Shown here one piece after another: positions 5,987-11,881 of a DNA stretch of 11,881 nt (positions are counted from its first letter, which is position 1; every line of letters begins with the position of its first letter). The stretch is from CAZMCH01 sp964564735 (GTDB lineage Bacteria > Poribacteria > DTPJ01), in assembly GCA_964564735.1 (NCBI GenBank), contig CAZMCH010000113.1, positions 1 to 11,881 on the forward strand, written 5' to 3'. Below the pieces are notes generated by a model. It saw only the letters and a list, made by a program, of their open reading frames with translations. It was not told where the DNA came from and ran no database searches. The position numbers were made by a program, and so were the translations under genes.

Positions 5987-8800
5987 TCACTTTTCTAATG
6001 ATTTGAGATGCTTCTTTGCTTCTTCAGCCCATGCGCCGGGCGGATTCATTGCTAGGAATTTCTTCCATTGCTCAATAGCCAGCTTTGTCTTTCCCCATCT
6101 CTCGTAAACTAGCCCTAGATTATAATTTGCTGTCGGATTTTTTGGGTCCATCTGCAAGACTTTTTCAAAATAATCAGCAGATTGACCGTATCTCTCCATA
6201 GTATATAATATATTTGCATAATTTACCAGTGCTTCGATGTTACTATTATCGAGTTTGAGTGATTTTTGGAATTGTTCTTCTGCTTTTATGTAGTCGTTCA
6301 AGTGATTCGCATATAAATACCCAAGACGATGATGTGCCTTTGCTGATTGATTATTGATTGCTATCTCTTTTTTATATTCCTCAACCGCCCTTGCAAGTTC
6401 GCCTTTGCGTTCTGCTATCAAACCTAATTGTAGATGAACCCCTTTGTATGAAGGATCAGCCTTGATCGTTTTCTCAAAATATGTCCTTGCGGTATCTTCT
6501 GCCTCCTGTTCTTGATATAATAAGGCGATATTATAATAGGCATCTGCACGATTCGGCTCAAATTCAGCAACCTGTTTCAAATCTTCGATTATCTGTTCTG
6601 CACGATATACCTTCCCATCAATAATCTTTGCTTTTTTCATTAGCATTGCTCTATCATAATAAGCATCTGCAAAATCTTTTTTTAGCTGAATTGTCTTTGT
6701 AAATTCATCAAGGGCTTTTCCTTTATCTTTATTTTCTAGCAACTTTGCGAATTCATAATGCCATTGGTAGTTTCTAGGAGATAGCTCATTTGCTAGATCA
6801 TAATGTTCAATTGCTTTATCGATATTGTTATTCTTTTTATATAATACTGCTAGATCATACTGAATCTGTGGATGGTTTGGGTCTAACACAAGCCCTTTTT
6901 CATAAACATCAATTATTTTGCTTTCATCAATGCCCTTTTTGACATAGATTTTACCTAGCCTAAGATATGGGCTTGCTTTTGTCTGATCTAGTTTGATAAC
7001 TGCCTCATATTCAGACATTGCTTTATCAATATCGCCCTTCTTTTCTTCATAAAATATACCCAGTTTGTAATGGGATTCTGCATCAGAAGGGTCTAGCTTT
7101 ACGAGTTGCTCAAGAGAATTTGCGGAAGAGTCAGAATCACCAAGAATTTCATATATCATCGCTTCTGTTCTATATGCTTCTATCATTATTTGTGGATTAA
7201 CATTGGCTTGATTTGTTATTTTTGATATTGTGGAAAGTGCCTCATTTAGCTTGTTTTGATCTTTGTAAATACCAGCTATATAGACTAGAATATCCACTCT
7301 CGATGGATCAAGTAGTGAGGATTTCTGATAAAACTTCATGGCATTATCTTTATCATCCAAACCATCAAAGACTCTTGCTAATCTATAATTTGCCTCTGAG
7401 TCATCAGGGAAAAGCATCAAATATTTTTCAAAGCTAGTTTTTGCAGAATTGAGATTATCTCTCTTTATATTATCGCCTTGAGATTTTTCTGCTATTTCTA
7501 ATGATGATGAACCTTCATTATAAAAATATCTTTCAAGACTTTGATCAAGCGAAACTGCCTTTTTATATGCGGATTCTGCCTCTCTCAATTTGCCCTGTGA
7601 ATAATATATATCACCAATCGGCATATAGGCTATTATAAAATTTGGATCAAGTCTAATCGTATCTTCATAATGCTTTAAAGCATCTATTGGATTACCCGAT
7701 TTTGCCTGTATTTCAGCATAGTAATAATGTGCTTCTGCATTATTCGGATCAATGGAAATCACCTTATCTAGTGATTCCTTTGCAGTCTCTATATTGTTTG
7801 ATTCATATTGGCTTTTCGCTTCGCTGACAAAGTTTTTCATAATGGTTGGATCAGCCTGAATAGCTAATTTATAATGCTCAATAGCCCTTTCTTTTAAGCC
7901 CATTTTGAAATATTCCGAACCGAGTGCAAATTGTGCGGTTGCCATGTTTGAATCTATGCTGATAGCGTTTTTGTAAGATTGTATGGCAAGTCCAGATTTA
8001 CCTTTTTCAGCAAATATATTTCCTAAATCATAGAAAGCCTGTTTTTCGTCCTTCTTTGTGCTTTCAGAAATATATTTTTGACCGTCTTTATATGCCTTGC
8101 TCACAATCTCAATATCCATGTCGTTCTTTGCATATATTTGACCTAGTTTAAAATATGCGTCTGCTATTTCTGGGCTATGTTTTAAAGCTAAATTGAATTG
8201 TTCCTCAGCATTTGTTAGATCACCTTGCGCAAAGTAAATCATGCCTGTTCCATAATATGGATAACCCCATTTGGGATTGATTGCAATTGCCTTTTTATAT
8301 GCAAGATTTGCCAAATTATCCTGCTTTTGATTACGATATACTTCGCCTAGATTGTAATATGCAGAATAAAATTTATCGTCTAATTCTATAACTTTCTGGA
8401 ATTCCACTTCTGCATTTTTATAATCGCCTTTTCGCAGATACATTGCGCCAAGACTGAAATAAGCAATAGTAAGTCTGGGATTTAGCTCAACTGCTTTTGC
8501 AAAATATGCTATAGACCTGTCAATATCTTCGTCTTTTGATGTTGAAGCATAAATATATCCAAGAGAGTATTGATATGTTGCATTATTCGGTGAATCAGCT
8601 ACAAGCCTTTTATATAAAGACTCTAGTTCTGTAGTTTGTAATTTCCATTTCGTAATAAATACCCTATGAGCTTCTATATTATTTGAATCAGACTTCATTA
8701 GACGCTCATAATCTTTTGTAAAATCCTTTCTATTTTCCTCTTGTGCAAGAACGGGAAAAATAAGGAAAAATAAAATAATTCCTATACATAAACGTTTCAT
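5987..8800 (-). CDS. Secreted protein made of about 25 tetratricopeptide repeats
   Basis: A 937-residue exported protein. Residues 1-19 form a signal peptide (MKRLC, hydrophobic core, FPVLA) with likely cleavage before Gln20; no lipobox is seen. Almost all the rest, about 38-920, is a continuous series of roughly 24-25 TPR units of 34 residues. These show the usual pattern (AYxxLGxIY, a Gly near the first turn, A..xYxKAIxxDP), for example RLTIAYFSLGAMYL and NPTANYNLGLVY. Longer units occur near residues 425-470 and 715-755. No enzyme domain was found. Such superhelices bind peptides or proteins, so this is probably a periplasmic or surface scaffold. It lies 30 nt after the TPR-propeller gene and 36 nt before purF. 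AAGGA sits 10 nt upstream of the ATG. Partners are unknown. Confidence 0.94.
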   Translation of the reverse strand: MKRLCIGIILFFLIFPVLAQEENRKDFTKDYERLMKSDSNNIEAHRVFITKWKLQTTELESLYKRLVADSPNNATYQYSLGYIYASTSKDEDIDRSIAYFAKAVELNPRLTIAYFSLGAMYLRKGDYKNAEVEFQKVIELDDKFYSAYYNLGEVYRNQKQDNLANLAYKKAIAINPKWGYPYYGTGMIYFAQGDLTNAEEQFNLALKHSPEIADAYFKLGQIYAKNDMDIEIVSKAYKDGQKYISESTKKDEKQAFYDLGNIFAEKGKSGLAIQSYKNAISIDSNMATAQFALGSEYFKMGLKERAIEHYKLAIQADPTIMKNFVSEAKSQYESNNIETAKESLDKVISIDPNNAEAHYYYAEIQAKSGNPIDALKHYEDTIRLDPNFIIAYMPIGDIYYSQGKLREAESAYKKAVSLDQSLERYFYNEGSSSLEIAEKSQGDNIKRDNLNSAKTSFEKYLMLFPDDSEANYRLARVFDGLDDKDNAMKFYQKSSLLDPSRVDILVYIAGIYKDQNKLNEALSTISKITNQANVNPQIMIEAYRTEAMIYEILGDSDSSANSLEQLVKLDPSDAESHYKLGIFYEEKKGDIDKAMSEYEAVIKLDQTKASPYLRLGKIYVKKGIDESKIIDVYEKGLVLDPNHPQIQYDLAVLYKKNNNIDKAIEHYDLANELSPRNYQWHYEFAKLLENKDKGKALDEFTKTIQLKKDFADAYYDRAMLMKKAKIIDGKVYRAEQIIEDLKQVAEFEPNRADAYYNIALLYQEQEAEDTARTYFEKTIKADPSYKGVHLQLGLIAERKGELARAVEEYKKEIAINNQSAKAHHRLGYLYANHLNDYIKAEEQFQKSLKLDNSNIEALVNYANILYTMERYGQSADYFEKVLQMDPKNPTANYNLGLVYERWGKTKLAIEQWKKFLAMNPPGAWAEEAKKHLKSLEK

Positions 8801-8830
8801 TTCATTTACATCCTTGATATAATAAATTTA

Positions 8831-10750
8831 TTAGTTCATAATCAATACTTTTCTGTTTAGCCTTCCAAGTCCTACCGATGTTGCAAACCATACAGATTCA
8901 CCGTCAACAGCGATTTCATAGGGAGTATGACCAGCTAATTGCGATGGATAACTCAAAGGTGTTGACCATTGGGAATTTCGATAATTGTAATAAATAGTCA
9001 TTGTATCTGTTCCAACCCAAACTTCATTTGCCCCTGCCCCAACGGTTATCAGACTACTATTAATTAAATGATCTGAATCTGCATCAGCATCCCATTCCGT
9101 TATAGTCCATTCCCGCCAAGCTAATAAGGTCGGATCATATCTACTCACACCATTGCTCAAAGAACTATACCAAGCAAACCATATATTATTACCTGCATAA
9201 CTAATAAATGGAATTGATCTACCAACTAATTTTGATTGCTTATCTGCTATATTCCAGTTACCCGTTGAATAATCATAGATACATGCGCCCTTTGGTGTTC
9301 CACACCAGATGCCTTTTGGTGTTGATGCTAGTGATAATACCATATTGTCGCTTAAGCCATTTGATATTGTATAATGCTCCCATTTATTGATGATTTCATA
9401 ATATTGATATATGCCAAATTCTGTCCCTACCCATAAACTATCTTTATCAACACACATTGAAAATATTTTTGGCAGGTCGCCCTGAATTCTGATTGGTGAA
9501 TCCTGAATAAGTTTGCCATTGGCTTTATCATATTTCTTGATCCATGAGTTTGATGTCCCTATCCAAAGATATGAATCATCTACCGCTAAGGATACAACAT
9601 CAATATTAGGGATCGTTATTCCTTCAGTCGCCAAACCTGCCATTTTATCAAACTTTGCTATGCCGTTAGGAGTTCCAACCCAAATATAGTTTTTGTCTAA
9701 TGCAATACAGCGTATATCATTACTTGGTAATCCTTCGGATGTATCATAAATATTCCAAGCAAGTTCATCAATCAGCCTTCTTGCTTGTGTAATCAGTTCC
9801 TCATCATTTGATATTCTCATAACGTTGTCTATCTCTTGCATAGCTTTTGAATATTGCTTTTTTCTCTGATATATCATTGCAAGAGAAAAATGGGCGTTAT
9901 CTCTTCGCTCTCCTGATGGAAAAGATGAAATGACTTTATTAAAGGCGTTTTCTGCCAGATCAAGATTGCCTTCTTCCATATAAAGCCTACCAAGCTCATA
10001 GATAGCCTTTTCTGCATTTGTATCATTAGGAAAAGCCTTTGTAGCGCTTTCTAGCGTAGTTATTGCCTTCTGGTTATTCTTTAGCTCCCAAGCATATAGG
10101 AAACCTGCCTTGTAGGAAGCAAATGCTGCGTTTTTATCCTGAGGGTATTTGGTAAATAGTAATAGATATGTATCTGCTGCTTTTTCGTTATCTTTCTTAT
10201 TTATGAGATACCAATCAGCAATATCTTTTAGGTAATTATCAATCCCAAGTTGATCTGGTTCCTCATTTATAACACGTGCAAATATTTCCATCGCATCATT
10301 TTTTTTGTTCTGTTTGTAGTATAGCTTACCAAGTTCAAAGAGAGCGTCTTTATATTCAGGAGATTGGCTTATAGCAGTTTTGAGTTCTTCGAGAGCTTCA
10401 TCATCAAATCCGGCTTTCATAAGCTCTCGCCCTCTCAATAAATGAAGGTAAGCCCTTGCAGAAACCTGTTTTGAATCTGTAACAAAATCAAGGAAAGCAA
10501 GCTCATTGATTGGAACTTTTATTTCCCCAGATTGCGTCTTTATAGTAATTTCTGTTTCTACAAGCGTTCCTCTTATTCTTTCACCATTGATTTTGTAGAT
10601 GATTGTATTGTATTTTTCTGATTTTTGCTTATCGTCATCTTTGTCTGTAACCTTGTCCTGTGAAAAAACTTCAGAAGCGCAAAAGGCTAATAATATTGAA
10701 AAAATAATGCTAATCATGAATAATCTGGACACTATATTTCGTTTTAACAT
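8831..10750 (-). CDS. Secreted TPR protein with C-terminal seven-bladed propeller
   Basis: A 639-residue exported protein with no recognisable enzyme domain. Residues 1-30 form a signal peptide (hydrophobic core about 9-24, likely cleavage after VFS). A charged linker is followed by a small beta segment (about 47-89; GERIRGTLVE, GEIKVPINEL) like short beta domains that precede TPRs in envelope proteins. Residues about 97-330 hold about six TPR-like repeats. Residues about 335-635 form a propeller of the two-component-regulator (Reg_prop) type: the GLPSNDIR motif starts it and blade motifs IWVGT, LWIGT, LWVGT, IWCGT, IWFAW, VWVGT and VWFAT occur at 356, 395, 439, 481, 523, 577 and 620. Seven motifs imply a closed propeller. 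These propellers are usually the periplasmic sensor part of hybrid histidine kinases, but no membrane segment or kinase follows. AGAGGA lies 9 nt before the ATG. Confidence 0.91.
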   Translation of the reverse strand: MLKRNIVSRLFMISIIFSILLAFCASEVFSQDKVTDKDDDKQKSEKYNTIIYKINGERIRGTLVETEITIKTQSGEIKVPINELAFLDFVTDSKQVSARAYLHLLRGRELMKAGFDDEALEELKTAISQSPEYKDALFELGKLYYKQNKKNDAMEIFARVINEEPDQLGIDNYLKDIADWYLINKKDNEKAADTYLLLFTKYPQDKNAAFASYKAGFLYAWELKNNQKAITTLESATKAFPNDTNAEKAIYELGRLYMEEGNLDLAENAFNKVISSFPSGERRDNAHFSLAMIYQRKKQYSKAMQEIDNVMRISNDEELITQARRLIDELAWNIYDTSEGLPSNDIRCIALDKNYIWVGTPNGIAKFDKMAGLATEGITIPNIDVVSLAVDDSYLWIGTSNSWIKKYDKANGKLIQDSPIRIQGDLPKIFSMCVDKDSLWVGTEFGIYQYYEIINKWEHYTISNGLSDNMVLSLASTPKGIWCGTPKGACIYDYSTGNWNIADKQSKLVGRSIPFISYAGNNIWFAWYSSLSNGVSRYDPTLLAWREWTITEWDADADSDHLINSSLITVGAGANEVWVGTDTMTIYYNYRNSQWSTPLSYPSQLAGHTPYEIAVDGESVWFATSVGLGRLNRKVLIMN

Positions 10751-10842
10751 ATCTTAAAATCCTCTTTTTGCTACAATCTAAACAAAGGCTTACTTACAAA
10801 GCATTGCTAATAGATTTTACATAAATTCATATAAGCAGTTAG
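10751..10842. other. Longest intergenic gap, no clear promoter
   Basis: A 92-nt AT-rich spacer between the hydrolase-like gene and the TPR-propeller gene. It holds the AGAGGA ribosome binding site of the downstream gene. No -35/-10 pair with proper spacing and no strong hairpin plus T-run was seen. It is the most likely place for an internal promoter in the - strand cluster, but nothing in it is convincing. Confidence 0.3.
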
Positions 10843-11881
10843 CTACCAATTTGAATATATGGCTTCTTTTACTAACTCTCCACCGTTGACATTGCATTTA
10901 ACGATTGCTTTACTATTTGAATAAATTTTATCTGCTACTTCTTTTGATATAATAACTTTTTGGGCATCCATTGGGTTGACAATAAATATATTTGTGTCTT
11001 TAAGATTTGAAATAATTTCAGGAAGGTCATAGTATTTAAGGATTTCAGGTATTATAATGCTCTGTCGCCATGAGAAAGGGAATTTTTCTGTCATTGCCCC
11101 ATAATGAGAAAGCATATCCATACATATTACACGTTTGATATTTGAATTTAACAAAGCAACATGAAGGGCAACAATTCCACCAATGCCACGTCCACCAACC
11201 ATAAGTCTATTTTTATCTATATCAGGTCGGGAATTAAGATAATCTAATCCACATAAGGCATCACGAACACGTAATCCCATAATTGGCTTTGAGTTTGCAA
11301 GCGATAGATATGTTAGTATTCGTTCTATATCATTCCAGCCTGCAAGGTCATAGGCGGTTGGTTCAGGTGATAGACTTCCTAATCCACTGACATCAAGGCT
11401 TAATATACGTGGTTGGTTGGGTAAACAATCAGGCTCATAAATCCTCAATGCTTGACATAAAAATCCATCATGCCAAAATGCAGACCATTTGCGGTCTTCA
11501 TCAATCCATAATAATCCGGGGTGAGGTGATTTATCCTCAACATGAGATAACATAATTCCAGAAAGACAGACGTTATCATTCGGTTGAATCTCTATTTCTT
11601 CAAATAAAGCATGCCATACATTCCGAGGATTCGATTTCTGGTTTATTTTTATGGGCTTGATATCTTTTGAGACATTTAAAATATTTTCTGATATTGTTAC
11701 AAGATCAGTCTTTGTTGTAGAACGTTTTTCCTTTAGTTTTATAGCCTCTTCCCTGTTGATAGTAAACATATTGGATTGGCTATTTGGATGACACAATAAT
11801 TTTTCGCCATCAATAGTTAATATTTGTTTGTCTGTCGTCAATATCGCTTGAAGATCATTTTTCTTAATAAAGTTATTCATC
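10843..11881 (-). CDS. Alpha/beta-hydrolase-like (acetyl xylan esterase-type) domain protein, probably cut by window edge
   Basis: At least 345 residues are visible. From about residue 80 it follows an alpha/beta-hydrolase fold: a strand/turn LSLDVSGLGSLSPEP, a DYLNSRPDIDKNRLMVGGRGIGG nucleophile-elbow region, and IFIVNPMDAQ with a candidate catalytic Asp305. The elbow is G-R-G-I-G-G (230-235) where active enzymes have G-x-S-x-G, so Ser is replaced by Gly232, and no His follows in the expected C-terminal position: it appears catalytically dead. The pattern matches, from memory, the C-terminal half of large two-domain esterases in Planctomycetes-like genomes. The residue 10-50 segment (TTDKQILTIDGEKL, FTINREEA) resembles the linker between the halves, so the ATG at 11878-11880 is probably internal and an active domain may lie outside. 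Signal peptide: none visible here. It ends 92 nt before the TPR-propeller gene. Confidence 0.6.
   Translation of the reverse strand, partial: MNNFIKKNDLQAILTTDKQILTIDGEKLLCHPNSQSNMFTINREEAIKLKEKRSTTKTDLVTISENILNVSKDIKPIKINQKSNPRNVWHALFEEIEIQPNDNVCLSGIMLSHVEDKSPHPGLLWIDEDRKWSAFWHDGFLCQALRIYEPDCLPNQPRILSLDVSGLGSLSPEPTAYDLAGWNDIERILTYLSLANSKPIMGLRVRDALCGLDYLNSRPDIDKNRLMVGGRGIGGIVALHVALLNSNIKRVICMDMLSHYGAMTEKFPFSWRQSIIIPEILKYYDLPEIISNLKDTNIFIVNPMDAQKVIISKEVADKIYSNSKAIVKCNVNGGELVKEAIYSNW

Noticed and set aside
5987..8800. DNA tandem repeats or a CRISPR-like array suggested by the repetitive protein
   Set aside because: Repetition is at the protein level (TPR consensus) only; the nucleotide sequence of units is diverged and there are no identical spaced repeats.

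Overview
This is an AT-rich, gene-dense bacterial window. Bacterial features include Shine-Dalgarno-led genes, a lipoprotein signal, cleavable signal peptides, a VapBC module and a [4Fe-4S]-type PurF. The mix of secreted TPR proteins, a B12/radical-SAM protein, an archaemetzincin-like lipoprotein and an acetyl-xylan-esterase-like domain resembles genomes of uncultured environmental lineages (PVC-like or candidate phyla). That is an impression: nothing here fixes the phylum. No rRNA, tRNA, IS element, phage gene or CRISPR array was seen, and no gap between genes exceeds about 92 bases.

Layout. Bases 1-2201 (+ strand) form one tight transcription unit: the 3' end of metG, then a VapB-like antitoxin and VapC PIN-domain toxin, then a TatD-family nuclease. 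Gaps are 2 and 12 nt, and vapB and vapC overlap. metG followed by tatD is a familiar bacterial order (as in Bacillus), so vapBC looks wedged into a housekeeping pair. The strand switches at 2202-2256, where tatD and the radical-SAM gene converge.

Bases 2257-11881 (- strand) hold six genes read from right to left, separated by only 30-92 nt: an esterase-like alpha/beta-hydrolase domain protein (cut by the window edge), a secreted TPR plus seven-bladed propeller protein, a secreted protein of about 25 TPRs, PurF (first step of purine synthesis), a lipoprotein of the archaemetzincin family, and a B12-binding-type radical SAM protein. The spacing suggests co-transcription, but no promoter or strong terminator could be recognised.

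How they fit. The + strand genes serve translation and nucleic-acid turnover, with a toxin-antitoxin passenger. In the - strand cluster, three products should leave the cytoplasm: the two TPR proteins and the lipoprotein. They could form an envelope interaction assembly, which is inference only. Two members look like enzymes whose catalytic residues have been lost. The archaemetzincin-like lipoprotein lacks the catalytic Glu, the third zinc His and the first structural Cys. The hydrolase-like domain has Gly in place of the nucleophile Ser. These apparent pseudoenzymes beside large secreted scaffolds are the best candidates for something undescribed here; everything else is ordinary.
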